The notes: generated by a model not told the origin, from the letters alone. A stretch of 64,000 nt of DNA from Erythroxylum novogranatense (GCA_029891385.1 CM057228.1:85114964-85178963); one strand, 5' to 3'; counted from the first letter of the stretch, positions 43,211 to 56,228 are shown. Numbers and translations: made by a program.

Positions 43211-45486
43211 ATGGAAAAGGAGAGCCCAATTTCAACAATGACGTCGTCGTCGGTGGGAAATAGTGGCGGCTACGACATACCGTGGGTGGAGAAGTACCGG
43301 CCGAGCACGGTGGCGGAAATAGTGGGGAATGAGGACGCAGTGTCTCGCTTCCAAGTCATCGCTCGCGCTGGCAACATACCTAATCTCATCTTATCTGTGC
43401 GCTTCCATAGCACCACTAACTTCTTCTTCTATTTTTGCATTAAACCCTATCCCTTTTGTCATGATTTGAATTGCTTTGCACTTCAGGGTCCTCCTGGAAC
43501 TGGTAAAACTACAAGTATACTGGCTCTTGCGCATGAGCTCCTTGGTCCGAATTATAGGGAGGCTGTTTTAGAGTTGAATGCATCTGATGACAGGTATATC
43601 TTAAATCTTTGCTATATCCACCCATCGGGTTGTTGTTTATCAATCACTAATGTCTTCTTAATGTTATTCGAGGGGTATTGATGTCGTGAGGAACAAAATC
43701 AAGATGTTTGCTCAAAAGAAAGTTACATTGCCTCCTGCTCGCCACAAGATTGTCATTCTTGATGAGGCTGACAGGTATAATATTCGCTTTTCATCATCCA
43801 TCTTTGTCTCCAGTTCCACTTGTTAATTAGATTCCATTTCCCCAAAAATTACATATTGATGTGTTGGACCGCCCTTTGCCTTTGCTCAAAAATCAGCATG
43901 ACATCTGGAGCACAACAAGCCCTTAGACGTACAATGGAAATTTATTCAAATTCTACTCGTTTTGCCCTTGCTTGCAATACATCCTCAAAGATCATTGAGC
44001 CAATACAGAGCAGGTGTGCCCTTGTTAGATTTTCAAGATTATCTGATCAAGAGATACTTGGTCGTCTGATGGTGGTCCTTCAAGCAGAGAAGGTATATAA
44101 GTATTTGCTTCTGCATTCTTTGTTGCATGTGGAAGTATCAAACAAAGCCCAAGATATGTACTCACTGTTCTCATGTATGCCTTTCTTAATTTTCAAGTAT
44201 AACCTAAATGTTAGGTAAAGATCAACTATTCTTCATTCATTAATATTCCTTTGTTTTCTTATATACTTTGTGAATGTCATAAACTTAAGGGAATGTGTTC
44301 CAGCACTTTGATCGACTTCTGAGACTTGTCTAGTAAACTGCCTCTGGCCAATCCAATTCTAAAATTACTTAACTGAAGACAAACATGAAGCCTTGCTTCT
44401 GAAAGTTATTAAAAGCTGTATCATTGGGGTGGTTCTTTCATTGCATTGATATCAGTCTAACTAGAAAAAGATCTCTCTATTACTTTGACTTCGAGAAGAG
44501 AATTGTTAGTTGAACCGACGAACTGCATAGGAAAATGATCTTAAAAGCTGTATCATTGGCACTGGAATATCTTAAGTGTTAGGAGGGAATCAATAATATT
44601 CTTGAAAATTCTACAGTCAAAATGTCCATTTAAAGGCTGTGTGAAATGATACCAAGGCATTGATAGTATGGTGGATTTGCTGAAGATTCAAGTGTAAGTT
44701 TACATCTATTGCATGGGGCTTGAGTTTTATGATGAACTCACTGTTTGGACTCTGTGATGACTCTTTTTGATGTTTCATATCACTCTCTTTTCTCATATCC
44801 CATGATTAATTCCTGATGTGCTGTTTCTCTAACACTAGGGAAAGTATAGCTGAGTTATCTTTTTCCATCTATGAAGGTGCCTTATGTACCTGAAGGTCTA
44901 GAAGCAATCATATTCACTGCTGATGGAGATATGAGACAGGCATTGAACAATTTGCAAGCCACATTCAGTGGTTTCCGGTTAATCAACCAAGAAAACGTTT
45001 TCAAGGTTATGACTTAATCCAAAACCTTTAAATACGTTACAAGTACCATGGACCTTGTCAACTAAATATGTTTTGTAATTTTCAGGTCTGTGACCAGCCT
45101 CACCCATTGCATGTGAAAAACATGGTACGACATGTGCTTGGAGGAAAATTTGATGATGCTTGTTCTGGTTTGAAGCAGCTCTATGATTTAGGCTATTCTC
45201 CCACTGACATAATCACAACTTTGTTCCGTGTCATAAAGAATTATGATATGGCTGAATATCTGAAATTGGAGTTTATGAAGGTAACTGTAGTAGTGCAGGC
45301 TTTTTGTTCCTTTACTTGTCTAAGTATTTTTTTCAATTAGTCTTACCTTTATCCCTGTTTATATGTATTTCCCAGGAAATCGGGTTTGCCCATATGAGAA
45401 TTTGCGACGGAGTAGGTTCATACCTGCAGTTATGTGGCCTTTTGGCAAAGCTAGCTCTAGCTCGTGATACAGCCAAAGCGGCGTGA
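43211..45486 (+). CDS. RFC2: Replication factor C subunit 2 (clamp-loader small subunit), seven exons
   Basis: RFC is the five-subunit AAA+ ATPase that loads the PCNA clamp at primer-template junctions in the nucleus. Exons inferred from reading frame and GT-AG borders: 43211-43396, 43487-43593, 43673-43774, 43897-44092, 44877-45005, 45086-45280, 45376-45486; total 1026 nt, 341 residues, near the usual 330-350. The protein has the RFC box PWVEKYRPS, Walker A GPPGTGKT (63-70), Walker B LDEAD (127-131), the SRC arginine-finger motif (170-172), sensor-2 region [11 protein letters not shown] and the C-terminal collar helices ([20 protein letters not shown]). The pattern, especially VGNEDAVSR and [18 protein letters not shown], fits plant RFC2 rather than RFC3, 4 or 5. 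All splice junctions keep the frame with no lesion. An in-frame ATG at 43238 is an alternative start. Upstream DNA is a MITE, so the promoter may lie within it. Confidence 0.96.
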
Positions 45487-46803
45487 GCTGAAATTATCTC
45501 CATCCTGGTAGTGAGTTAGTTGTTAATATGGTGGCAAGATTTTGATATTAGGAGGCAGTCATTGAGTTGTTACGGAATTATCTTGTTTGTTTGAGTTCGA
45601 CGCTTGAATAGCACATGCTTCTCTTTGTCAAGTTGTCAAATATGCACTCAGCTACAATTTGGCATGGATTGAACATCAGAATTGCAGGCATTCTTGTTCA
45701 AGTTTGCACAATTCCAATCCAATTTTACTCCTGCACCTGCTGAAACTTGCGGAGTGAACCTTTTGATAAGCAATAATCTTCTAAACAAAATTAACTCGTA
45801 TTTAAGTGCTGAAAAACTATCCTAGTCGTTGAGAAAATAACTAAAAATGAGATGCACAGATTAATTAATCAGATAAAATGCTTATTTTCAGAATTTTAGT
45901 ACTTTCTGTATTAATTTCATCATCAACTTCTAAGTTCAAGTAAGGATGGCAAGAAAGTTCAAACTTGGTTTGGTTTGGCTCAGTTTTAAATTAACATATT
46001 TAGTTTGAGTTGATTAGGTTTTTGATTAGACTCAAGTTTATTTATTAAAAAAATTGGGCTTCTAAAGATAAATTTTATTTTATTATTCCTCTGTACCACG
46101 ATGAACACATCCATATTCTATAAGTTCATTCATGCTTTTATCAAATATATAAAAATCTATATAAGTTTAAGCATAACTACGAGCTTCATTTGATTAATCA
46201 AAAGGCTTGGATCCCAAATATAATTACTTTACTAGCCAAGGGGCTAGAGATGGAAAATAGCTCGAGTTCAATTCGACTTGGCTTGGCCCAACTTGATGTT
46301 AATATGCCCAACCTGAGTTAATCAGACTTTAGTTCAAGTTTAGACTTTTGTTTATAAAATTTTTTGACCTTCAGGTCAGACCTGAACCCTATGGTTTAGC
46401 CTAACTCAAAGCTTAAATAGTAACTAAATTAAAAATAAGATTATTTTATTTTTTAAAATATTTCTTTAATAATAAAGGATATTTAAAACAACGAATGCAA
46501 AGCTTGATTGAATAAATAAGTCTAATAGCATAATCCTTTAGAAATTGAGTAATTGAGTTAAGGATCCAAATGTTTTCTTTATAAAGTCACCTTCCTCCAA
46601 CTTTTCTTTTCACTTTCAATATGGGAATTGAGATATTGGAGGTAAAAAAAAAGTTAGAGGAAAGTAGCTCTGTAAATAAAGGATTTGGGTCTTTACCTTA
46701 ATCACACATCCAATGAGATGAACTTTTGGCTTGACTTGTCTCAATTAGGCTTTAATTTGGAAGATTAATTTTTTGGACTTAACTTGGCCTAAATGAGCTT
46801 TGA
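45487..46803. other. RFC2 3' UTR and AT-rich spacer with decayed repeats
   Basis: The first 200-300 bp are probably the RFC2 3' UTR, though no clear polyadenylation signal stands out. Positions 45940-46045 and 46240-46440 carry repeated CTTGGTTTGGCTC and CAACTTGATG words, with AAGGATGGCAA and GGGGCTAGAGATGG at their edges, reminiscent of decayed hAT-type MITEs. The second continues beyond E4 at 56229-56440, so E4 seems to have inserted into it. The last five bases (TTTGA) are E4's left target duplication. Confidence 0.45.
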
Positions 46804-49121
46804 TGTTAGGCCCCAAATTTTTGTTTTCTTGAAGTTATTAAGTATGGATTTATTTTGATTTATGATTTATGGTTTAGTTTGATTTTAATGAAATTATTAG
46901 TGGAAAATTAGAATTATTGAGTTTAGTATGGAGTAATATTTATGAAAGGGTAAAAATGTGTAAGGGCAAAATAGGCAAAGCACATGAGTTAGGATGTTTT
47001 AGGCTAAGTGTAGGAGGGCATAATAGTCCTTGCCCATGTTGTAGGTTTAAGAGGTTAGGGTTTAAAGATTAAAAAGAAGAAAAGAAATAAAGAAAGAAAA
47101 GAAGAATAGAAAGAGGAGAGAAAAAGAAAGCGAAGGCAAAGGCATGGTGAAGAAAGAAGAAGAAGAGGAAAAGAGAAAGTTTTGTTTGAGGATTCTTGAT
47201 AGATTTCAAGCATCCTTAAGGTAAGATTAACTCTTCTACACTTGTTTAGGTTGAATCTAACCTTAGTTTTGCTTGGATTGAGGGAGAAATCGTTGTTTTA
47301 GGGTTTATGGTGAAATGTTGTAGATTTGCTTGGGTTTGTGTTTTTATTTGATGTTTTTGAGTTAGAATGAGGTTAGAATGGAAGTATATGACTTGATTCA
47401 TGGTTTAGATGTGTTGTAGTTGAAAGGAAAGGATTAAGAGTCGAAATGTCAAGATCCGTCGAAAACTGGGTTGGAGCCCCGACGTCGCGACGAAGTTTCA
47501 AGGCCGCGACGCCGCGACATGTGCAAGGGCCGACGTCATGACGCGCTGAGCCAGACGCCATGACGACGTGCGATAGAGGGTCGCGACGCCGACGTGCAGA
47601 TCAAGACACGCCGTGGCGTGCCAGACCGCTGTCGTGGCGAAGCGATGCCTCGTCATGGCGAGGCCAGTTTTTCCAGCAGAAGTATTTTAGTGTTTTGATC
47701 ATATCTTTGCTACTGAAGTCCTTTTGGGGTGATTTTAGAGGCGTTAGAACTAGAGATAGATCTAGAAGTCTTATGAAGTGATGAAATTATGAATTGGTTT
47801 CTAAGATTATGGAATTTTAGATGGAAGTTAAGAATGGAATTATGGTTTCAACATGAGATTTTGAATAAGATTTTGGTTCTTATTTTAGAGATCAAGAGAG
47901 GCAAGAGGATCAAGAGGCTCAAGAGGAAACTCATTCCTAGGCAAGACAAGTAAGGAATTCAGGTGGGTTCATGTTTATAATAAAGTAACTAAGTACTCAT
48001 TGTTTAGTTCAAATCAAGCAAGATCTCATGCATTTATATTACATCATTCACGATCGCATTGCATACTACCATGAATGATTATTTTCGCTATGTGTTTTGC
48101 ATTCATGATTATTATCAAGATTTTCACAAAGGAGTGTTCTCCTTTTACGAATACAAGTACATGAATTCAAGTATTACGAAATACATGACCAGCAAGTTTA
48201 CAAGCAAGATTACAAGCAAGTGCCGTTTGGCGAACAAGTTTACAAGAACATGAATTATGCATACTTATGTGGGTTTGTGGTGTCCCTCACGATAGTCAAG
48301 TGCACATTGACTCACGAAAAGGCTTCTCCTTTTGCCCGATCGTGGCATGTGGTTATCCCACAAGGATTCCCTCATGAAACTATGTCTACACAACAACATT
48401 TCGATGGCATGTGTAAAGACGTCATTTAACCCGGACACCCAAACCATCATGTTATGTGCTATGTTTTGTTATGTGACATGCATCATGAATTATTTCAAGA
48501 ATCAAGTATTTTTCAAGAAATGATCCATACATGCTCAAGTATCATGATTTCAGCAAGTATTACGACAATGAGATAGTTTTGAATATTTTTGCTTATTACG
48601 ATATTATAAATATGTTCCCACGAGCTTTATAGCTCACCCCCTCCAATCTCCACCATACAGGTGACGAGCCAGAGATCGAGTGAGTCACGAGTTTCTGCAG
48701 CACTCCCGTTTTCATTTCATATGTTTGATTATGTTCCAAGACTTTAGTTTCATTTCAAGTATCATTGGTTCAAGAGTGTTTTATACTTTTGGCTCTTGAA
48801 CTCAAAGTTGTAATTTGATTTGAGATAATTCGTAAGGCTTTATGAAACTCTTCTTTGCAGCATGAATTATGAATATGTTTAAAAGTATGAAAGTTTCACG
48901 ATGGGTCCATTGAACTTCCGATGGTCTCCTTTTCTAAATCGTTAAATTGCATGTTTTGATGTGATTGTTTAAATTATGCATGAAAGCGGGTTTCAAGCTT
49001 ACTTTCCAAAGAGCCCATTAACCTTCCGCGGGCTTTTCTTTTTCTTTTAAATGTATGAATCTCACGTTTTCCCGCCACGCTCTCATGTCAGACGTTGGGC
49101 TCCGGCAGCGGGGTCCCAACA
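46804..49121 (+). repeat. E4 5' LTR
   Basis: TGTTAGGCCCCAAA to GGTCCCAACA. Purine-rich leader 47070-47180; donor-like AAG|GTAAGATT (GT at 47221); CG-rich palindromes 47470-47665; two-box element about 48300-48339 (GTGCACATTGACTCA and GGCTTCTCC); hairpin CGAGCT-TTAT-AGCTCA 48621-48636; pyrimidine tract; acceptor-like ACAG (AG at 48659-48660). Putative intron 1440 bp. A TATA box was not confidently chosen. Confidence 0.93.
47470..47665. repeat. CG-rich palindrome array in E4 5' LTR
   Basis: GACGTCGCGACG, GACGCCGCGACATG and GACGTCATGACG words in series. Compared with 54625-54765 the copies differ by many single-base losses and by segment gains. Confidence 0.7.
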
Positions 49122-49125
49122 TGTT

Positions 49126-49140
49126 TGGTATCAGAGCGCC
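49126..49140 (+). promoter_or_regulatory. E4 primer-binding site (initiator Met tRNA type)
   Basis: TGGTATCAGAGCGCC four bases after the LTR end; the best of the three primer sites. Confidence 0.9.
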
Positions 49141-49283
49141 TTGGTTTTTGATCTAGGGCTGCATGACATTGCTTTCAAGGAATAACTTGCATTGTTTTAC
49201 ACGATTGGAACTATTTCTGCATACTTTGAAACTTGTCTTAATTGAACTAAAGTTTTCAATGGTTTTCTATTCAAGGAGTGAAC

Positions 49284-50430
49284 ATGCCACCTCGAAGGAG
49301 AACTCGGGGAGCTACGACTCGATCTCATTCTCGTTAGGGGAGTACGGATGAGTCCCATATTCCTCAGGATGCCGGGACACATTTTGTTCCGATCTCAGAG
49401 GCACCTAGTTTGCAACAAGAAGTGCCTCCTCCGCCTCCTCCTATGCCTCAGGGAACTCCCATGGATCCGGGCTTCTTTCAAGCCTTTGCACAAGCTTTTA
49501 CATATGCCATGGGGTGGATCTCAAAGCCGATGCAAGCTCCGGTGAGCAGTGGGATGATGATGATAAGCTTCGAAGTTTGGGGTCAGGATTTGGTGGGACT
49601 ACAAATCCCGAAGAGGCGAAGCTTGGTTAAAGAGGACCGAGAGGGTCCTAGTTCAGATGAGATGCTCAGATGAGGATAAGCTGGATTATGCAGTCAGTCT
49701 GTTGCAGGGTGATGCACTGCATTGGTGGGAGACAGTGCCCCACAGTCAGGTGGTTCCTTCGGTGCTGTCATGGAGGGATTTTGTAGAGGTGTTCAGAAAG
49801 AAGTATCTCTCCAGGGTGTATGTGCAAGATAAGGCTAGAGAGTTTCTGAATCTGATGTAGAGGGACATGAGTGTGAGCGAGTACGAGCTGAAGTTCACAC
49901 AGCTTTCCCGATATGCAGGCAACATTGTGGCAACAGAGGAAGACAAGTGTCGCAAGTTTGAGGGAGGTCTTCACTTGGGAATCAGGGAGAAAGTCCTGAT
50001 TCACAATTTCTGTGACTACCAGCAGTTGATGGATGCTGCTCTCCAGGCCGAGAAGCTGAAGAACATCAGGAATGAAGCTAACAAGAAGAGGAAGAACAGG
50101 GAGCAGAGTTTCAGAAAGGGTGCTAGTGCTCCATTGCCTGAGAGGAGCACGAGGAGCTCTTTCAGTCAGAGTGAAGTGGGTAGCAGTGGGGCTACTAGGA
50201 ACAAGCAGTCGAGTCAACATTTGTGCCAAGTCTCTAATGTGGGAGCACAGTAGAAATTTGGAAGGAGCGGGTTCACCTACCGTTATGTGATCGATGTGGG
50301 AAGCATCACCGGGAGAGTGCCTCAGTCACTTGGCGTTTGTTTCAATCAGAGAGAAGGGCATATAGCTAAGCATTGCCCACAGTACCGAGACCGAGAGGGT
50401 CACATTTGAGCTCCTAGGCGTGCAGAGCAG
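49284..50430 (+). pseudogene. E4 gag, interrupted
   Basis: ATG at 49284 (MPPRRRTRGATTRSHSR) followed by a stop after 17 codons. The frame then shows a proline run (EVPPPPPPMPQGTPMDPG) and FFQAFAQAF. After a shift near 49570, GDALHWWETVP and FVEVFRKKYLSRVYVQDKAR appear; a TAG at 49858-49860 replaces a Gln codon before RDMSVSEYELKFTQLSRYAG. The core continues to 50253 (GLHLGIREKVLIHNFCDYQQ) and ends in another TAG. The zinc knuckle near 50280-50400 is frameshifted but recognisable (CDRCGKHH, CFNQREGHIAKHCP). Confidence 0.87.
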
Positions 50431-53400
50431 TGGGAACCAGCCACCATCGAGGTAGGCGCCTGGACTGCGAGGAAGACTATTCCTCCAGAAGGTCAAGGGT
50501 CGAGCACCGCAAGAGTGTTTGCCATGACGTGGAGGAAGCCGCAACCGCTTTGAGGTTGTCACGGTATGGCTCGATTATTTGATTTAGCGATCTATGTTTT
50601 GATTGATTCGGTTCCACGCACTCTTTTGTTTCTGCTAGCATAGCATTGCATGGTATGAGTTCTGTGCCTTTGGATAGGCCTTTGATTGTTAGTACTCCTC
50701 TAGGGAGGAATGTGGTGATCAGTCAGGTGTATGAGCAGTGTGAGCTCTTCATAGATGGTGCTAGATTGGTAGTGGACTTACTACCATTAGACCTTAGAGG
50801 GTTAGATGTCATCCTGGGGATGGATACTATGGAGAAGTATCTGGCCAAGCTGGATTGTGGTCAGAAAGAGGTAGAGTTTGATCTGGGCAATGGTGAGAGG
50901 GTGATCTTCAGAGGAGACAGGAAGATACCTTCGCCAAGACTGATTTCAGCTATGTTAGTTGAAAGGATGATAGGCCAGGGGTGTGAAGCTTTCTTGGCGC
51001 ATGTTGTAGATGCCGATGTGCGTAAAGGGAAGTTAGAGGATTTCCCGGTTGTGAGGGAATTCCCAGATGTGTTCCCAGATGAGTTACCAGGTTTGCCGCC
51101 GGTGAGGGAAATCGAGTTTGCCATTGACTTGATTCCCGAAACCGCGCCTATTTCTATCCCGCCTTACAGGATGGCTCCAGCTGAGTTGAGGGAGCTTAAG
51201 GAACAGTTGGAGGAACTGTTAGAGAAGGGGTATGTCAGGCCTAGTTCGTCTCCTTGGGGAGCACCAGTGCTGTTTGTTAAGAAAAAGGATGGAACATGGC
51301 GGATGTGCATTGATTATCGAAGACTTAACAAGGTGACAATTAAGAACAAGTATCTGTTGCCACGGATAGATGATCTGTTTGACCAGTTGCAGGGAGCTAG
51401 GGTTTTCTCAAGATTGATCTCAGTCGCTATCATCATTTCCAGATCAAGGAGTCGATGTGAGCAAGACAACATTCAGACCGTTATGGGCACTATGAGTTTT
51501 AGTTATGCCATTCGGACGACCAATGCTCCACCGCTTTCATGGATCTTATGAATAGGGTTTCGGGGAGTTTCGGATCGGTTTGTCATAGTATTTATAGATG
51601 ACATTACGGTGTATTCTAAGAGTGAAGAAGATCATGAGAAGCATCTCGTGATTGTTTTGCAGACTCTTAGGGAGAGAGAGCTTTATGCTAAGTTCAAGAA
51701 GTGTGAGTTACGGCTTCACGAGGTAACTTTCTCGACATGTGATTTCACAGGATGGTGTACATGTTGATCCGAGAAAAGTTGAAGCGATAGTAAGTTGGCA
51801 TGCACCCAAGACGGTGATGAGGTAAGAAGTTTTCGGGCCTTGCAGGTTACTACGGGAGGTTTGTAGAAGGATTTTCCATGATATTTGCTCCGATGACCAA
51901 GCTATTGAGGAAGAATCGAAGTTTATATGGGTGATGAGTGCGGAAGAGCTTTGAGGAGCTCAAGCTCAAAGTTGACAAGTGCTCCAAAGGTTGATTTTGC
52001 CTTGGGTGATGAAGGCTATACAAAGGTCTGATGATGCCTCGAGGAAGGGTTTAGGTTGTGTGTTGATGCAGGAGATAGGGTGATAGCATATGCTTCAAGG
52101 CAATCAAGCAAAGATGAGTTGAATTATCCGACTCATGACTTGGAGTTAGCAAAGATGATCTTTGCCTTGAAGATTTGGAGACATTATCTTTATGGGGTTC
52201 AAACAAGGATCTTTATCGATCACAAGAGTCTCAAGTACTTCTTGAGCGTAAGGAGTTGAATTTGAGATGAGAAGGTGGATTGAGTTACTCAAGGATTATG
52301 ATTTGTTGATTGAGTACCATCCGAGCAAAGCGAATGTAGTGGCGGATGCTTTGAGCGGAAGTCTTCTATTGCTCATGTTGACCGGTTTATCTTCCTTTAT
52401 TGAATAGATGGCCAAGCTTAAGATAAGCTTGAAGCGGGAGGAACCAAATTGCCTCTAGCTAATTTCGTGGTGAGGCCTATACTCGGGAGAAGGTTAAGGA
52501 GTTGCAGGAACAGGATGCAGATTTAAGCAAGCTTAGGGAGGAAATTCAGAATGGTAAGGTTTCTGAGGTAGTAGTGAGAGAGGATGGACTCATGACAGTG
52601 GGGGACAGACTTTGTATTCCAAACAGCAGGGAAGTTAAGGATGAGATTTTAGATGAGGCACATAATGCGCCTTATGCCATGCACCCAGGTAACACCAGGA
52701 TGTACAGAGATTTGAGAGAGCATTTCTGGTGGAAGGGCATGAAGAGGGATGTAGTAGAGTATGTCAGTAAGTGTCTTGTGTGTCAGCAAGTCAAGGCTGA
52801 ACACCAGGCGCCTTCAGGCAAGTTAAGGCCATTGTCTATTCCTGAGTGGAAGTCGCAAAGAGTAACCATGGATTTTCTGATGGGGTTGCCTAAGACTAGC
52901 AGGAAGCACGATGTCATATGGGTTATTGTGGATCGGTTGACGAAGTCAGCCCATTTTCTGGCAATTAAGCAGACTGATTCATTGCATGTGCTAGCCAAGA
53001 AGTACATTGATGAGATAGTGAGATTGCACGAGATTCTAGATTCTATAGTATTTGACAGAGATCCTCGATTCACATCGAGATTTTGGGGAAGCTTGCAGGA
53101 AGCTTTAGGTACTAAGCTACATTTTAGTACGACATTTCACCCTCAGACGGATTGTCAATCTGAGAGGACCATTCGGACACTGGAGGGAATGCTCAGAGCA
53201 TGTGTTATGGATTTCAAGGGAGCTTGGGATGAGCATTTGCCATTGGTCGAGTTTTCTTATAACAACTCGTACCACTCTAGCATTAAGATGGCTCCATATG
53301 AGGCTTTGTATGGACGGAGGTGCAGGACTCCTATATGCTGGGATGAAGAAGGAGAGAGGAAGCTAGTCGGACCAGAGTTGATTCAGATGACTGTGGAGAA

Positions 53401-53930
53401 AGTCAATCTAGTTAAGCAGTGGCTTAAGGCAGCCCAGGACAGGATGAAGAGTTACACTGATGCTCATCGGAAGGAGATGGAGTATGAAGTCGGTGAGAAA
53501 GTGTTTCTCAAGACGTCTCCTTGGAAGGGAGTAATGAGGTTTGGCAAGAAAGGCAAGTTGAGTCCAAGATATGTAGGTCCGTATGAGATTCTTGAGAGGA
53601 TCGGACCACTAGCTTACAGGTTGGCATTACCGCCAGAGTTGTCTCAGATCCACGATGTCTTTCACGTTTCCATGCTGAGGAGATACAGATCAGATCCTTC
53701 TCATGTCATCCGTGTTTTGTACATTGATTAAGAGACGACTTAAGTTATGAGGAGATTCGAGAGCGATCTTGGACACCAAGGAGAAAGTCCTCGTGAATAA
53801 GATAGTTCATTTCGTTAAGGCTCGTGGAGGAACCATGCGATGGAAGAAGCCGTGGGAGCCTTTGGACGCCATGAAGGAGAAGTATCCGTGTCTTTTCGAT
53901 GATTCGTAAATTTCGAGGACTAAATTTCTT
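50431..53930 (+). pseudogene. E4 pol: protease, RT, RNase H, integrase, chromodomain, frameshifted
   Basis: The protease region reads VLIDS...THSFVSA across a frameshift near 50610. An open stretch 50646-51551 covers the protease end and RT fingers ([20 protein letters not shown] and [20 protein letters not shown]), then shifts frame near 51415. The catalytic FIDDI is at about 51590-51605. From 51720 to 52500 RT thumb and RNase H are seen only in pieces ([20 protein letters not shown] at 52080). The integrase is open from 52502 to 53731: [32 protein letters not shown] and [13 protein letters not shown]. The chromodomain 53731-53930 is shifted (ILDTKEKVLVNKIV and KPWEPLDAMKEKYP). Confidence 0.9.
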
Positions 53931-53933
53931 TTA

Positions 53934-53946
53934 AGAGGGGAGAAAA
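53934..53946 (+). promoter_or_regulatory. E4 polypurine tract
   Basis: AGAGGGGAGAAAA directly before the TGTTAG start of the 3' LTR. Confidence 0.85.
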
Positions 53947-56228
53947 TGTTAGCCCCAAAATTTTGTTTTCTTGAAGTTATTAAGTATGGATTTATTTTGA
54001 TTTATGATTTATGGTTTAGTTTGATTTTAATGAAATTATTAGTGAAAAATTAGAATTATTGAGTTTAGTATGGAGTAATATTTATGAAAGGGTAAAATGT
54101 GTAAGGCAAAATAGGCAAAGCACATGAGTTAGGATGTTTTAGGCTAAGTGTAGGAGGGCATAATAGTCCTTGCCCATGTTGTAGGTTTAAGAGGTTAGGG
54201 TTTAAAGATTAAAAAAGAAGAAAAGAAATAAAGAAAGAAAAGATGAATAGAAAGAGGAAGAGAAAGAAGAAACGAAGGAGGGCAGCGGCGGTGAAGAAAG
54301 AAGAAGAAGAGGAAAAGAGAAAGTTTTGTTTGAGGATTCTTGATAGATTTCAAGCATCCTTAAGGTAAGATTAACTCTTCTACACTTGTTTAGGTTGAAT
54401 CTAACCTTAGTTTTGCTTGGATTGAGGGAGAAATCGTTGTTTTAGGGTTTATGGTGAAATGTTGTAGATTTGCTTGGGTTTGTGTTTTTATTTGATGTTT
54501 TTGAGTTAGAATGAGGTTAGAATGGAAGTATATGACTTGATTCATGGTTTAGATGTGTTGTAGTTGAGAAAGGAAAGGATTAAGAGTCGGAAATGTTGAA
54601 GATCTGTCGAAAATCTGGGTTCGGAGCCCCGCACGTCGCGACGAGTTTCAAGGCTGCACGCCGCGACATGTGCAAGGGTCAGACGTCATGACGCTGTTGA
54701 GTCAAGACGCCATGACGTGTTAGACCAAGACGCCGTGTGATGCGCGTGCATCGCTCATCATGGCGAGGCCAGTTTTTCCAGCAGAAGTATTTTAGTGTTT
54801 TGATCATATCTTTTGCTACAGAAGTCCTTTGGGGTGATTTTAGAGGCGTTGTGAACTAGAGATAGATCTACAAGTCTTATGAAGTGATGAAATTATGAAT
54901 TGGTTTCTAAGATTATGGAATTTTAGATGGAAGTTAAGAATGGAATTATGGTTTCAACATGAGATTTTGAATAAGATTTTGGTTCTTATTTTAGAGATCA
55001 AGAGAGGCAAGAGGATCAAGAGGCTCAAGAGGAAACTCATTCCTAGGCAAGAAAAGCAAGGAATTCAGGTGGGTTCATGTTTATAATAAAGTAACTAAGT
55101 ACTCATTGTTTAGTTCAAATCAAGCAAGATCTCATGCATTTATATTACATCATTCACGATCGCATTGCATACTACCATGAATGATTATTTTCGCTATGTG
55201 TTTTGCATTCATGATTATTATCAAGATTTTCACAAAGGAGTGTTCTCCTTTTACGAATACAAGTACATGAATTCAAGTATTACGTAAATACATGACCAAC
55301 AAGTTTACAAGCAAGATTACAAGCAAGTGCCGTTTGGCAAACAAGTTTACAAGAACATGAATTATGCATACTTATGTGGGTTTGTGGTGTCCTCACGATA
55401 GTCAAGTGCACATTGACTCACGAAAAGGCTTCTCCCACCGCCTCGACCGCGGGCATGTGGTTATCCCACAAGGATTCCCTCATGAAACTACGTCTACACA
55501 TCAATATTTCGATGGCATGTGTAGTACGTCACTCAACCCGGACACCCAAACCATCATGTTATGTGCTATGTTTTGTTATGTGACATGCATCATGAATTAT
55601 TTCAAGAATCAAGTATTTTTCAAGAAATGATCCATACATGCTCAAGTATCATGATTTCAGCAAGTATTACGACAATGAGATAGTTTTGAATATTTTTACT
55701 TATTACGATATTATAAATATGTTCCCACGAGCTTTATAGCTCACCCCCTCCAATCTCCCCCATATAGGTGACGAGCCAGAGATCGAGTGAGTCACGAAGT
55801 TTCGCAAAGACTCCGTTTTCATTTCATATGCTTGATTATGTTCCAAGACTTTAGTTTCATTTCAAGTATCATTGGTTTAAGAGTGTTTTATACTTTTGGT
55901 TCTTAAACTCAAAGTTGTAATTTAATTTGAGATAATTCGTAAGGCTTTATGAAACTCTTCTTTGGAGCATGAATTATGAATATGTTTAAAAGTATGAAAG
56001 TTTCACGATGGGTCCATTGAACTTCTGATGGTCTCCTTTTCTAAATCGTTAAATTGCATGTTTTGATATGATTGTTTAAATTATGCATGAAAGCTGGTTT
56101 CAAGCTTACTTTCCAGCAGGCCCATTAACCTTCCGTGGGCTTTTCTTTTTCTTTTAAATGTATGAATCTCACGTTTTCCCGCCACGCTCTCATGTCAGAC
56201 GTTGGGCTCCGGCAGCGGGGTCCCAACA
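53947..56228 (+). repeat. E4 3' LTR
   Basis: TGTTAGCCCCAAAA to GGTCCCAACA. Donor-like AAG|GTAAGATT (GT at 54365), CG-rich palindromes 54625-54765, two-box element 55400-55445, hairpin CGAGCT-TTAT-AGCTCA 55728-55743, acceptor-like ATAG (AG at 55766-55767). Putative intron 1403 bp. Confidence 0.93.
54625..54765. repeat. CG-rich palindrome array in E4 3' LTR
   Basis: Shorter counterpart of 47470-47665, with CACGTCGCGACGAG, CACGCCGCGACATG and GACGTCATGACG words. Confidence 0.7.

Larger units (their letters stand above)
46804..56228 (+). mobile_element. E4: Ty3/gypsy chromovirus-type retrotransposon, 9.43 kb
   Basis: TG...CA LTRs of about 2.3 kb, exact TTTGA duplication (46799-46803 and 56229-56233), Met-type primer site, gag, protease, RT, RNase H, integrase and a broken chromodomain. 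It is the same clade as E1 and E3 but a different family: the LTR sequence differs through most of its length, gag is clearly diverged, yet the integrase is nearly the same. Many small indels scatter the reading frame. Confidence 0.95.
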
